From OPU3-GD-OMZ sp964515235 (GTDB lineage Bacteria; Pseudomonadota; Gammaproteobacteria; Methylococcales; Methylomonadaceae), in the NCBI GenBank assembly GCA_964515235.1, contig CAZEVO010000017.1, positions 1 through 41,188 of the forward strand: a stretch of DNA of 41,188 nucleotides. Reading direction: 5' to 3'. This document shows positions 1 to 8,296 of the stretch, piece by piece. Under the pieces are notes generated by a model. That model did no database searches and had not been told where the DNA came from. It saw only the letters and a program-made list of their open reading frames with translations. Positions within the stretch are counted from its first letter, which is position 1, and the number at the start of each line of letters is the position of its first letter. The position numbers and the translations under genes are program-made.

Positions 1-21
1 ATATTGTCAATATAACGCCTT

Positions 22-1161
22 ATGTTTAAAACTGAATTCTCTGAATTTCACTTGGATGATTCTATCATTCACCTTAACCATGCTGCTGTCGCACCTTGGC
101 CTCAACGAACAGTCAATGCTGTTGCAGATTTTGCACAGGAAAACGGCGCCATAGGGTCAGCTAATTACTCCCGCTGGTTAACCCTTGAACAAACTTTAAA
201 ACAACAATTAAAACAACTCATCAATGCTCCTTCGATAGATGATATTGCATTAGTAAAAAACACTTCTGAAGCATTATCTTTTGTCGCCTACGGACTGACC
301 TGGAGTGCGGGTGATAATATTGTTTCTAGCAATATTGAATTTCCTTCTAACCGAATTCCTTGGCAATCACTTAAAAACCAAGGTGTTGAATTTAGACAAA
401 CTGATTTACATCAAGAGCAAACTCCTGAAGCCAGTTTATTCTCAATCGTTGATGAAAACACACGTCTAATTACAATCAGTTCTGTTCAGTTTGCAGCAGG
501 ACAATATTTCAACCTTGAAAAGATTGGGAACTTCTGTCAAGAACACGGTATTTTATTTTGTATTGATGCCATTCAAAGTCTAGGCGCAATGAAATTTGAT
601 GTTCAACGCTATCAAGCTGATTTTGTTATGGCCGATGGTCACAAATGGATGTGTGGACCTGAAGGGTTAGGCCTTTTTTATAGCCGCCCTACCGCTCGCA
701 AACGCCTTAAGCTAACCCAGTTCGGCTGGCATATGATTCAAAACACACATGACTACGAAAACCAGCCCTGGGAAGCACACACCACAGCACAACGTTTTGA
801 ATGTGGCAGCCCTAACATGCTGGGAATACATGCTTTGTCAGCCAGTTTATCTGTTTTATTAGAAATTGGTATTGATACCGTGGAACAACGCATTTTAGCC
901 AATGCTCGCTACTTGGCTTCTAAAATACAACAACATACAGAGCTCATTTTATTGAGCGCATCACCCAGCCAACTTAATTCTGGCATCGTACTTTTCAAAC
1001 ATAAAACACTTACTAATCAATACTTATTCAATTATTTACAAAAAAACCAAGTCCTTTGTGCCATGAGAGGGGACGGAATTAGGTTTTCACCTCATTGCTA
1101 TAATACATTTGACCAATTAGAACGTTCTTTAATTTTTATCGATGAAGCTAAAACACCATAA
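22..1161 (+). CDS. Class V aminotransferase (cysteine desulfurase-like PLP enzyme)
   Basis: A 379-residue PLP-dependent fold type I enzyme of the aminotransferase class V family. The cofactor aspartate lies in CIDAIQSLGA and the Schiff-base lysine is about residue 208 in ADGHKWMCGPEG. The N-terminal HLNHAAVAPWP is typical of the cysteine desulfurase/isopenicillin-N-epimerase-like branch. I do not see an IscS- or SufS-type active-site cysteine loop, so a housekeeping desulfurase role is not supported and the substrate is unknown. The ATG has no obvious ribosome binding site, and only 21 upstream bases are in the window. The gene converges on tatD, and its stop codon lies in the loop of a hairpin shared by both genes. 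Confidence 0.85.
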   Translation: MFKTEFSEFHLDDSIIHLNHAAVAPWPQRTVNAVADFAQENGAIGSANYSRWLTLEQTLKQQLKQLINAPSIDDIALVKNTSEALSFVAYGLTWSAGDNIVSSNIEFPSNRIPWQSLKNQGVEFRQTDLHQEQTPEASLFSIVDENTRLITISSVQFAAGQYFNLEKIGNFCQEHGILFCIDAIQSLGAMKFDVQRYQADFVMADGHKWMCGPEGLGLFYSRPTARKRLKLTQFGWHMIQNTHDYENQPWEAHTTAQRFECGSPNMLGIHALSASLSVLLEIGIDTVEQRILANARYLASKIQQHTELILLSASPSQLNSGIVLFKHKTLTNQYLFNYLQKNQVLCAMRGDGIRFSPHCYNTFDQLERSLIFIDEAKTP

Positions 1162-1172
1162 TTTCTGGTGTT
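1152..1172. terminator. Hairpin between convergent genes
   Basis: Perfect 7-bp stem AACACCA/TGGTGTT with a 7-base loop that contains the stop codon of the upstream plus-strand gene. On the minus strand the stem is followed by TTTAGCTT, so it suits the end of tatD better than the plus-strand gene. The T-tract is weak, so this may be only a modest bidirectional terminator. Confidence 0.4.
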
Positions 1173-1189
1173 GAAATTAGCAACTCTAT

Positions 1190-1975
1190 TTAATCCGACC
1201 TGGTACGATTATAAAATAAGGTTCGGAAATTACGCGAACTTTGTTCTGCAATCTCCTCAACATTGGTATTGCGTAGTTGTGCTAAAAATTCAGCTACATG
1301 ATGAACATACAATGGATAATTTGGCTTACCTCGGAAAGGGACAGGAGCTAAATAAGGAGAGTCTGTTTCAATTAAAAAACGATCTTCAGGGATCCTTTGT
1401 GCAACTTCTTGGACTTGGCGTGCATTTTTAAAGGTTACAATGCCTGAAAAAGAAATATAAAAATTTAAAGCTAATGCCTTTTCAGCCATGGCCCAGTCTT
1501 CGGTAAAGCAATGAATTACGCCACCTACTTCATGGGCCTCTTCTTCCTGTAAAATTCGAATGGTATCGTCACGCGCTTCACGCGTGTGTACTATCAGTGG
1601 TTTATCTAATATTTTTGCAGCACGAATATGATGGCGAAAGCGCTGATGCTGCCAGTCTAGATCCCCTTCAGATCGAAAATAATCTAATCCTGTTTCACCA
1701 ATACCAATAACTTTTGGATCCTTACCCAAATCAACTAATTCTTCAACGCTTGGGTCATGACAATCTTTTACATTAGGATGAACACCAACGGTAACCGGTA
1801 TATTTTCAAACGACTCAACTAACTGATACATCGCCGGATAAGATTCTAAATCAATACTAATACAAAGCATTGTTTCTATTTGTTGTTCCTGCGAAGCTTC
1901 AACAAAATTTTTAAATTGACCATCATAAGGTGTAAGGTCAATTCGGTCGAGGTGACAATGGGAATCAATTACCAT
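1190..1975 (-). CDS. tatD: TatD family metal-dependent DNase
   Basis: A 261-residue TIM-barrel hydrolase of the TatD/YcfH family, metal-dependent nucleases acting in DNA repair or turnover. Visible metal-site motifs are DSHCHLD at the N-terminus, GIGETGLDYF, IVHTREA, VIHCFTEDW and ETDSPYLAPVPFRGKPN near the C-terminus. I chose the ATG at 1975, giving MVIDSHCHLD, over an in-frame TTG nine bases upstream because it matches the family start. It is the last gene of the fatty-acid/envelope cluster, 26 bases after pilZ. The order holB-pilZ-tatD is the one known from Pseudomonas. Whether it is the YcfH paralogue or another TatD member rests on that context. Confidence 0.92.
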   Translation of the reverse strand: MVIDSHCHLDRIDLTPYDGQFKNFVEASQEQQIETMLCISIDLESYPAMYQLVESFENIPVTVGVHPNVKDCHDPSVEELVDLGKDPKVIGIGETGLDYFRSEGDLDWQHQRFRHHIRAAKILDKPLIVHTREARDDTIRILQEEEAHEVGGVIHCFTEDWAMAEKALALNFYISFSGIVTFKNARQVQEVAQRIPEDRFLIETDSPYLAPVPFRGKPNYPLYVHHVAEFLAQLRNTNVEEIAEQSSRNFRTLFYNRTRSD

Positions 1976-2001
1976 AAAAAGCAACCAGCCAGATTAGAAT
2001 A

Positions 2002-2349
2002 TTACATTGTATAAGTTGCCTGTGTGCAATTCAAATATCCTGATAAAAGACTTTCAATTGTAGATTTTATTGTATTATTTAGATCGTCATCAAATTGAAT
2101 ACCAATGCCTTGAGTACGATAGTTATCGGAATTAGCCGGTGTAATCCAAATCACTTTACCACTAATTGACAAACGCTCTGGGTTATCAATTAATCGTAGT
2201 AAAATAAATAATTCGTGATTTAATGGATAGCTATTGGTAGTTGGAACAAATAAACCACCATTAACTATAAATGGCATATAAGACCGATGTAGTTCATCCA
2301 AGTTATTAATAATAACCGATAATATTTCCATTTCTCTTTGAACTGACAT
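2002..2349 (-). CDS. pilZ: PilZ-domain protein, canonical type IV pilus assembly type
   Basis: A 115-residue single-domain PilZ protein. The segment GGLFVPTTNSYPLNHELFIL followed by a beta-rich stretch with GKVIWITPAN and GIGIQF matches the founding PilZ of Pseudomonas, which is needed for type IV pilus biogenesis. The N-terminal RxxxR and D/NxSxxG motifs of c-di-GMP-binding PilZ domains are not visible, as in that founding protein, so it probably does not bind c-di-GMP. It acts in the cytoplasm, in the known case with the pilus ATPase PilB and FimX. It sits 13 bases after holB, its usual place in gammaproteobacteria. No pilus structural genes are in this window. Confidence 0.88.
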   Translation of the reverse strand: MSVQREMEILSVIINNLDELHRSYMPFIVNGGLFVPTTNSYPLNHELFILLRLIDNPERLSISGKVIWITPANSDNYRTQGIGIQFDDDLNNTIKSTIESLLSGYLNCTQATYTM

Positions 2350-2362
2350 TTAGACACCACAT

Positions 2363-3346
2363 CTAAACAGCCACCCACTTAATAAAAAAAACCTCATAGG
2401 CTAGATTTTTATTTATCGACTGTTTTAATTGAATACGTAATTTCAATGCAGCCATATACAGGTCATATAGCTGATGTAAGTCTAGATCTCTTGTTAAAGT
2501 TTTCAAGGATTCATATAAATCAATATTGACAACCCCGACCTTCGAAGATGTTTGAGTTATTTTCATCAAATCCACAAACCAGGAAATCATCCATGTGACT
2601 AAATCAAATTGACTATTATCACAGCAAAAATCTGCGACCACTACAACTGATAATTTTTTTGTACGCAACAGTATCAACTTCTCAAATAACTGCATCCTAA
2701 TTGTTATCGCATCATACCTTGCATATGTTTTCGCTAATAAAGGAGCTTTACTAGACAATTGTAATAGTAGTGATAAATCACCTGTAATTTGATTCCCTTT
2801 TAACCACGCTTGACCCTGACTTAGCGTCGGCGCCTTAACAACTATTGACTGACAACGACTCTTAACCGTAGTGGGAATCAATGACAATTGATTAGTAATT
2901 AAAATAATTACGGTACGGCTAGGTGGTTCCTCTAGTGCTTTCAAAAAACTATTTGCTGCAGATCGATTCATTTGATCCGCTTGCTCTACAACTATAATAC
3001 GGTATTGCTGATAATGTACGGTTATGCTTAATTTTGACAACAGCCAACGAATTTGATCAATACTAATATCTTTATCTTCTGATTCCGGCTTAATCTCCAA
3101 AAAATCTGGGTGTGTCCCTGAATAAAACAACGAACAAGAGCGACATTTTCCACACGGCAAACCTTCTTTTTCATTCCTAAATTCACATAACAATAAATGT
3201 GCAAAAAGGCTAACCAATTGAATCTTTCCTAATCCGGTTGGTCCGCTCACTAGGAGTGCTTGAGGAATTCGCTCCGCAAAAACATACCCTTTCAATAATT
3301 TCCAAGGGATATCATGCCAAGGATATATGGCGTTAGACACGCTCAT
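2363..3346 (-). CDS. holB: DNA polymerase III subunit delta prime
   Basis: A 327-residue clamp-loader subunit that helps load the beta sliding clamp. The N-terminal AAA+ module has the P-loop-like GPTGLGKIQ (K41), where isoleucine replaces the usual Ser/Thr. Delta prime is not a working ATPase in E. coli, so this fits the family. A four-cysteine zinc module follows (LLCEF...LPCGKCRSCSLF), then the sensor-1 region and the SRC motif in TTVKSRCQS that serves as arginine finger for the neighbouring subunit. The C-terminal third is the divergent collar domain. The start codon overlaps the tmk stop as ATGA, which implies translational coupling, and pilZ follows 13 bases later. Confidence 0.93.
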   Translation of the reverse strand: MSVSNAIYPWHDIPWKLLKGYVFAERIPQALLVSGPTGLGKIQLVSLFAHLLLCEFRNEKEGLPCGKCRSCSLFYSGTHPDFLEIKPESEDKDISIDQIRWLLSKLSITVHYQQYRIIVVEQADQMNRSAANSFLKALEEPPSRTVIILITNQLSLIPTTVKSRCQSIVVKAPTLSQGQAWLKGNQITGDLSLLLQLSSKAPLLAKTYARYDAITIRMQLFEKLILLRTKKLSVVVVADFCCDNSQFDLVTWMISWFVDLMKITQTSSKVGVVNIDLYESLKTLTRDLDLHQLYDLYMAALKLRIQLKQSINKNLAYEVFFIKWVAV

Positions 3347-3969
3347 TTTTTCAATAATGTTAATACATGATTAACCATATCACTTTGCACTGCAGTTATG
3401 GATTGATTAGCGTTGATAACGTAAATTCGATCCGGGTTTTTTTTCGCTTGTAACAAATACGCTTGTCTAACCTGTTCAAAAAACGAGAGTTGTTCCTGTT
3501 CAAATCGGTCACTGACTGCTCTCTCTTTAACTCGACTCAAACCAATGTTAATTGGGGCATCTAATAGTAAAGTCAAATCGGGTCTGAAGATTCCCTGAAC
3601 CCAAAATTCTAACTGTTCTATCAAGCTAACATCAATTTCTCTTCCCCCACCCTGATAAGCATAAGTTGCATCAGTAAACCGATCACTAATAACCCACTGT
3701 CCTTGTGCTAATGCAGGATAAATGACTTGTTTCAAATGTTGTGCTCTCGCTGCAAACATAAGTAATAACTCCGCCTGCTCAGCAACAGGTTCACTACGCT
3801 CTTCTAAAAGTAAACATCTAATTTGTTCTGCTAAGGGCGTTCCGCCGGGTTCTCTCGTAACTATCACTGAAAGACCGTTATCTTCTAAGATGTTTTTAAG
3901 AAAATGAAGGTTAGTTGATTTACCGAGCCCCTCTCCACCCTCTAAGGTTATAAATTTCCCTGTTTTCAT
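3343..3969 (-). CDS. tmk: Thymidylate kinase
   Basis: A 208-residue kinase that phosphorylates dTMP to dTDP for dTTP synthesis. It has the P-loop EGGEGLGKST (K17), the TREPGGTPLAEQIR substrate motif, DRFTDATYAYQGGGR, and the LLDAP strand followed by the lid region with VKERAVSDRFE. Length and motifs are those of bacterial TMPK. It starts 5 bases after mltG and overlaps holB by four bases (ATGA), matching the mltG-tmk-holB order of E. coli. Confidence 0.96.
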   Translation of the reverse strand: MKTGKFITLEGGEGLGKSTNLHFLKNILEDNGLSVIVTREPGGTPLAEQIRCLLLEERSEPVAEQAELLLMFAARAQHLKQVIYPALAQGQWVISDRFTDATYAYQGGGREIDVSLIEQLEFWVQGIFRPDLTLLLDAPINIGLSRVKERAVSDRFEQEQLSFFEQVRQAYLLQAKKNPDRIYVINANQSITAVQSDMVNHVLTLLKK

Positions 3970-3974
3970 AATTA

Positions 3975-4967
3975 TTATTGCTTCAGATAATGGTTCACAG
4001 CATTATTATGATTTTCTAATGAATCAGAAAAGATATGACCGCCATTCCCACTAGCTACAAAATATAAACTCTTTCCTTGTGCGGGGTGTAATGCTGCATG
4101 TATTGCTCCTCGACCTGGCATCGCTATTGGGGTTGGTGTTAACCCTTTATGACGATAAGTATTATAAGGTGTATCTTCAAGTAAATCCCGCTTTCTAATA
4201 TTTCCTAAAAATTTGTTGCCTAGCCCATAAATCACTGTTGGATCAGTTTGAAGTCTCATTTTTTTGAACAATCGCCGAGAAAAAACTCCAGCTATTTGTT
4301 CACGTTCAGCCGGAACAGCCGTCTCCTTTTCTATAATTGACGCTAAAATTAGTGCTTCATAACGGTTACTAATTGGTAAATTAGCTTGCCTTGCTTTCCA
4401 TTCTTCATTAAGAATCTGACTCATTCTATTGTAAGCTCTTTTCAAAATAGACAGATCAGAATCACCTTTACTAAAAAAATAAGTATCAGGAAAAAGTAAA
4501 CCTTCAATATGCGAGTAAGGACATTTTAATAAAGCTAATAGCTCTGTTAATGTATAAGTCTGTATAGTTTGTTTTATTGCCGGATTTTGCTGTAATGCTT
4601 GTTTTATTTGTTTGAAATTCCAACCTTCTGGAAAGGTTATCGTATGGTAAAGTGATGAACCAGAAACAAACAAGGCTAAGAGATCTGGTAACCTCATCTC
4701 ATGTGTAATTAAGTACTCACCGGATTTCAGTTGATTTTGTTGACCATTAACATAGGCTATAATTTTAAACCAATGTACATCGACAGCAATATCTTCCCGC
4801 GTCAATTGATCTAAAACTTCCTGTAAGGATTGACCATCTTTGATCTCAAAAATAATTGAACTTTCATCAACAATGGTTGAAGTGACTGCCGTTTGATAAC
4901 TTATACCAGCAAAAACCAAAACCATTAGAAAAAATACTATGTTAGACCATAAAATCATCCTGATCAT
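3975..4967 (-). CDS. mltG: Endolytic murein transglycosylase MltG
   Basis: A 330-residue inner-membrane lytic transglycosylase (YceG family) that cleaves nascent peptidoglycan and helps end glycan strands. An N-terminal membrane helix (MILWSNIVFFLMVLVFAGI) precedes a periplasmic LysM-like region. The catalytic domain has the active-site glutamate near residue 213 in ASIIEKETAVPAE, then DPTVIYGLG and YNTYRHKGLTPTPIAMPG. An upstream in-frame TTG at 5003 would add 12 residues. I prefer the ATG at 4967 because it overlaps the pabC stop exactly as ATGA and begins just before the membrane helix. tmk follows after 5 bases. Confidence 0.94.
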   Translation of the reverse strand: MIRMILWSNIVFFLMVLVFAGISYQTAVTSTIVDESSIIFEIKDGQSLQEVLDQLTREDIAVDVHWFKIIAYVNGQQNQLKSGEYLITHEMRLPDLLALFVSGSSLYHTITFPEGWNFKQIKQALQQNPAIKQTIQTYTLTELLALLKCPYSHIEGLLFPDTYFFSKGDSDLSILKRAYNRMSQILNEEWKARQANLPISNRYEALILASIIEKETAVPAEREQIAGVFSRRLFKKMRLQTDPTVIYGLGNKFLGNIRKRDLLEDTPYNTYRHKGLTPTPIAMPGRGAIHAALHPAQGKSLYFVASGNGGHIFSDSLENHNNAVNHYLKQ

Positions 4968-5800
4968 ATTTGGAGTTCCTGAATTTTTAATTGCTCCAAA
5001 CAATCGATAATCAGGCGTGTTATCGGCCCTACTGAAAGGTTTAAATTATCCAAGTGACTGACTGGCCAAATACCAATAATACTATTTGTTAGAAAAACCT
5101 CATCGGCTCGGTACAAGAACTCTTGTGTTACTAATTGCTGTTCAATTTGGAAACCAAGATCAGAGCCATAATTCAAGATTAGTCCACGAATTATGCCAGC
5201 TACTCCACAATCCTCCAAAAAAGGTGTTAAGAGCTTCCCGTCTTTAACCATAAAAACATTACTCATGGTGCCTTCAATTAAATACCCTTGATGATCAAAC
5301 ATGAGGCCTTCCTGTATGGATTCTGAAGCCCATTCAGCACGTGCTAAAACCTGCTCTAATCGATTAGTATGCTTAATTCCAGCCAAGCGTGGATTGGAGC
5401 TTAGTTTTCCTGAACAGAACCTAACTCTTACCCCTTCTTTCTGGAAACTCTCTGGAAAAACAGGAAAAGGATGTAACGATAAGATACGCGTGGGCTCGAC
5501 TTTTTGAGGTTGTCGATAGCCACGATTTCCCTGACCTCGGGTTAATTGAATTTTCAGAACGGCATTGTTATTTTCTTTAAGTAAAATACTAATTTCACTT
5601 AAAAAAATATTATCGCCTGGATAAGGAATTAAAAGCTGATGACAACCAAATTTTAGTCGTTCAAGATGTTGCGAAACAAAAATAGCCTGCCCTGATCTAA
5701 CTTCTATGGTTTCAAATAAACCATCGCCATACTGGAAGCCACGATCATTGATTTCTAAACTGCGTTTTCTTTCACCATTAATCAGTACATCATTCAACAC
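4964..5800 (-). CDS. pabC: Aminodeoxychorismate lyase
   Basis: A 278-residue class IV PLP enzyme that releases pyruvate from 4-amino-4-deoxychorismate to give p-aminobenzoate for folate. Supporting motifs are INDRGFQYGDGLFETI, the PLP lysine at about 143 in GIKHTNRLEQVLAR, EGTMSNVF and the C-terminal DEVFLTNSIIGIWPV. The reading frame begins with GTG immediately followed by TTG, and I cannot tell which is used; neither has a strong ribosome binding site. The stop overlaps the mltG ATG (ATGA), and the gene follows fabF by 35 bases. Branched-chain aminotransferases share the fold, but the fabF-pabC-mltG context and the start LINGERKRSLEINDR favour PabC. Confidence 0.92.
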   Translation of the reverse strand: MLNDVLINGERKRSLEINDRGFQYGDGLFETIEVRSGQAIFVSQHLERLKFGCHQLLIPYPGDNIFLSEISILLKENNNAVLKIQLTRGQGNRGYRQPQKVEPTRILSLHPFPVFPESFQKEGVRVRFCSGKLSSNPRLAGIKHTNRLEQVLARAEWASESIQEGLMFDHQGYLIEGTMSNVFMVKDGKLLTPFLEDCGVAGIIRGLILNYGSDLGFQIEQQLVTQEFLYRADEVFLTNSIIGIWPVSHLDNLNLSVGPITRLIIDCLEQLKIQELQI

Positions 5801-5835
5801 AGTCTGAAAATAATTACATCAGGTAAAAATTATTT

Positions 5836-7080
5836 TTATGAAAAACGTTTGAAAACGAGGCTACCATTAGTACCACCAAACCCGAATGAATTAGAAACGG
5901 CAATCTCAATAGGCATATTCCTTGCCGTATTAGGAATATAATCAAGATCACATTCAGGGTCTTGGTTATCAAGGTTAATGGTCGGTGGAGCCACTTGATC
6001 TCTAATTGCTAACGCAGTTAAAACAGCCTCTATTCCACCTGCAGCACCTAACATATGTCCAATCATTGATTTTGTTGAACTCACGGCTGTTGTAAAAGCA
6101 GCATCCCCTAATGCTCTTTTTACCGCTTGAGTTTCTGCTATGTCACCTGCTGGCGTAGAAGTTCCGTGCGCATTAATATAATCAACTTGATCTGCATTTA
6201 ATTGTGCATCACGTAAAGCATTAGTCATACAACGTGCAGCGCCTTCTCCACTTTCAGACGGTGATGTCATATGATAAGCATCAGCGCTCATACCATAGCC
6301 TACCAACTCTGCATAAATTTTAGCACCTCGCATTTTAGCATGCTCGAGTTCTTCCAGAACCACAACACCTGCACCATCACTTAAAACAAAACCATCACGG
6401 TCAACATCCCAAGGACGACTAGCAATTTGTGGATTATCATTACGTCTCGATAAAGCTTTAGCGGAGGCAAAACCACCCATTGCCGTCGGTGAACTTGTGC
6501 AACGTTCCGCTCCTCCTGCAATCATAACATCAGCATCGCCATATTTAATCAATCTGGCTGCATCACCAATATTATGCGTTCCTGTCGTACAGGCGGTAAC
6601 TATTGCAAAATTTGGTCCTTTAAGGCCATATTTTATTGATAAATTACCCGATATCATATTAATGATATTACCAGGAACAAAGAAAGGAGAAATACGGCGT
6701 GGTCCAGATTTTGTGTAGGTTGCATGACAATCTTCAATACCTGTCACACCGCCAATACCAGCGCCAATAGCTACGCCAATACGTTCAGCATTTTCATCAG
6801 TAACCAAAAGACCTGCATCTTCAAAAGCCTGACAACCGGCAGCCAATCCGTAATGGATGAACCCATCCATGCGCTTAGCATCTTTTAATGGGATATATTG
6901 CCCGATATCTAAGTCCCTAATGACACCGCCAAAACGCGATGCAAAAGGTGATATATCAAATGAATCAATAGCACTGATACCGCTTTTACCATTAACGATA
7001 CCTTCCCATGTTTCAGAAACTGTATTCGCCAATGGCGTAACAGCTCCTAAACCAGTGATCACAACTCGACGAGAACTCAA
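5836..7080 (-). CDS. fabF: Beta-ketoacyl-ACP synthase II
   Basis: A 414-residue condensing enzyme that elongates acyl-ACP with malonyl-ACP, including the C16:1 to C18:1 step. The catalytic triad is visible: C164 in VTACTTGTHN, H305 in NAHGTSTPAGD and H342 in SMIGHMLGAAG, with the glycine-rich SNSFGFGGTN tail. The start is TTG, preceded by AAGGTAAC, and gives MSSRRVVITGLG, which lines up with the E. coli start (MSKRRVVVTGLG). It follows acpP across a gap that carries a terminator hairpin. Confidence 0.96.
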   Translation of the reverse strand: MSSRRVVITGLGAVTPLANTVSETWEGIVNGKSGISAIDSFDISPFASRFGGVIRDLDIGQYIPLKDAKRMDGFIHYGLAAGCQAFEDAGLLVTDENAERIGVAIGAGIGGVTGIEDCHATYTKSGPRRISPFFVPGNIINMISGNLSIKYGLKGPNFAIVTACTTGTHNIGDAARLIKYGDADVMIAGGAERCTSSPTAMGGFASAKALSRRNDNPQIASRPWDVDRDGFVLSDGAGVVVLEELEHAKMRGAKIYAELVGYGMSADAYHMTSPSESGEGAARCMTNALRDAQLNADQVDYINAHGTSTPAGDIAETQAVKRALGDAAFTTAVSSTKSMIGHMLGAAGGIEAVLTALAIRDQVAPPTINLDNQDPECDLDYIPNTARNMPIEIAVSNSFGFGGTNGSLVFKRFS

Positions 7081-7103
7081 TTTGTTACCTTAAAAGTCTT
7101 TAT

Positions 7104-7147
7104 AAAAAAACAACACAAAACCAAGCGGGAAGTATAAAAAACCCGCT
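7104..7147 (-). terminator. Terminator/attenuator between acpP and fabF
   Basis: Hairpin with a GC-rich 6-bp stem AGCGGG/CCCGCT (7124-7129 with 7142-7147) and a 12-base AT loop. On the minus strand it is followed by TGGTTTTGTGTTGTTTTTTT. It lies just after the acpP stop and likely ends most acpP transcripts while allowing readthrough into fabF. Confidence 0.6.
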
Positions 7148-7164
7148 AGTTAAATATTTCAGCC

Positions 7165-7395
7165 TTATTGATTAGCGTTAACGTAATCGATAGCTTGTTG
7201 AACGCTAGTAATTTTCTCAGCTTCTTCGTCTGGAATTTCACATTCAAATTCTTCTTCAAGCGCCATCACTAACTCAACAGTATCTAATGAATCAGCACCT
7301 AAATCATCAACAAAAGAAGAATCATTTGCAATATCCTCTTTAACTCCTAACTGCTCGGCAACAATCTTTTTTACACGTTCTTCAATATCACTCAT
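7165..7395 (-). CDS. acpP: Acyl carrier protein
   Basis: A 76-residue, strongly acidic four-helix carrier protein that holds growing acyl chains on 4'-phosphopantetheine. The attachment serine is S36 in DDLGADSLDTVELVMALEEEF, a near-invariant motif. Length equals the usual 76-80 residues. It has its own predicted promoter at 7477-7504 and is followed by a terminator, consistent with the need for far more ACP than the enzymes around it. Confidence 0.98.
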   Translation of the reverse strand: MSDIEERVKKIVAEQLGVKEDIANDSSFVDDLGADSLDTVELVMALEEEFECEIPDEEAEKITSVQQAIDYVNANQ

Positions 7396-7476
7396 TTTAT
7401 TTCCTTGAAATTTTCTAAAATTAGGCTATATCTACAGAATAAAACGAACCCATAGAATAGTCACAATTGCGGCTAA

Positions 7477-7504
7477 ATTATACGGCAATTTCTAGAAAAG
7501 TCAC
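7477..7504 (-). promoter_or_regulatory. Predicted sigma-70 promoter of acpP
   Basis: Reading the minus strand: -35 GTGACT (7499-7504), 16-base spacer, -10 TATAAT (7477-7482, consensus). The expected start is near 7470, giving a leader of about 75 bases. The -35 lies in the 8-base centre of a perfect inverted repeat. Confidence 0.6.
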
Positions 7505-7514
7505 TCTAGAAATT
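7487..7514. repeat. Perfect 10-8-10 inverted repeat at the acpP promoter
   Basis: Arms AATTTCTAGA (7487-7496) and TCTAGAAATT (7505-7514) are exact reverse complements separated by 8 bases that contain the acpP -35 hexamer. The position suggests a protein operator. Alternatively it is a hairpin in transcripts reading through from fabG. No T-tract follows, so it is not a standard terminator. Confidence 0.6.
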
Positions 7515-7558
7515 TACAATCCAATACCATGATTAAAAATATTTATTATTTCAGTAGG

Positions 7559-8296
7559 TTATGGCATAAACATACCACCATTCACATGTAAGGTTTCCCC
7601 TGTCACATAAGAAGCTCCCTCAGAAGCTAAAAAAGAAACTGCATGTGCAATTTCCTCAGGAGCACCTAAACGGTTTAAGGGAATTGATGAAAGTAAAACA
7701 TCTTTATGTTCATCCGCTAATTCCCGAGTCATATCAGTATCAATAAAACCTGGCGCCACCGTATTTACTGTTATATTTCGGCTTCCCACTTCTTTTGCCA
7801 TTGACTTTGTAAACCCAACTAGTCCAGCTTTCGCTGCTGAATAATTTGTTTGACCTGCATTCCCAGTAGAACCCACAACCGACGAAATATTAATAACACG
7901 TCCAAATTTTGCTTTCATCATCCCTCTAAGACAGGCTTTACTCATCCGAAAAATAGAGGTTAAATTAGTATTGATAATATCATTCCATTCGTCTTCTTTC
8001 ATACGCATCAACAAATTATCACGCGTAATTCCTGCATTATTAACCAAAACAGTTGGAGCACCATGATCTTCGTTAACACTTTTAATCAGCTCAGTAATCG
8101 AGTCAGAATCCGAAACATTCAATTCACAGCCGATTCCTGATAAATTACTTTCTGATAAGTAAGAGGTGATTGCGTCAGCACCTTTTTGAGATGTTGCAGT
8201 ACCAATAACAAAAAAACCATCTTGTGCTAGTTTTTCTGCAATAGCGCGACCAATTCCGCGACTTGCTCCAGTTACCAATGCAATTTGTTTAGTCAT
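7559..8296 (-). CDS. fabG: 3-oxoacyl-ACP reductase
   Basis: A 245-residue short-chain dehydrogenase that reduces beta-ketoacyl-ACP with NADPH. The cofactor loop is TGASRGIGRA (residues 9-18), NNAG is near 86, and the catalytic triad S139, Y152 and K156 (YSAAK) is intact. The C-terminal YVTGETLHVNGGMFM is typical FabG. The frame extends upstream, but the ATG at 8296 is preceded by a strong GGAGG and matches family starts. It overlaps the fabD 3' end by 8 bases (ATGACTAA). Confidence 0.97.
   Translation of the reverse strand: MTKQIALVTGASRGIGRAIAEKLAQDGFFVIGTATSQKGADAITSYLSESNLSGIGCELNVSDSDSITELIKSVNEDHGAPTVLVNNAGITRDNLLMRMKEDEWNDIINTNLTSIFRMSKACLRGMMKAKFGRVINISSVVGSTGNAGQTNYSAAKAGLVGFTKSMAKEVGSRNITVNTVAPGFIDTDMTRELADEHKDVLLSSIPLNRLGAPEEIAHAVSFLASEGASYVTGETLHVNGGMFMP

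Noticed and set aside
1..13. Inverted repeat ATATTG-T-CAATAT at the left edge
   Set aside because: It is short, AT-only apart from two bases, and cut off by the window edge, so no function can be argued.
1168..1431. Open frame of 87 codons on the plus strand after the aminotransferase
   Set aside because: It runs through the tatD C-terminal coding region in the opposite sense. No domain is recognisable, and tatD is conserved there.
1190..2349. Link between the PilZ protein and the HD-GYP protein as a local c-di-GMP circuit
   Set aside because: This PilZ lacks the visible c-di-GMP-binding motifs, and the two genes are about 10 kb apart in different transcription units.
2363..3346. Walker A of holB with isoleucine after the lysine, as a sign of gene decay
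   Set aside because: Delta prime does not need ATP hydrolysis. The rest of the protein, including the zinc cysteines and SRC motif, is intact.
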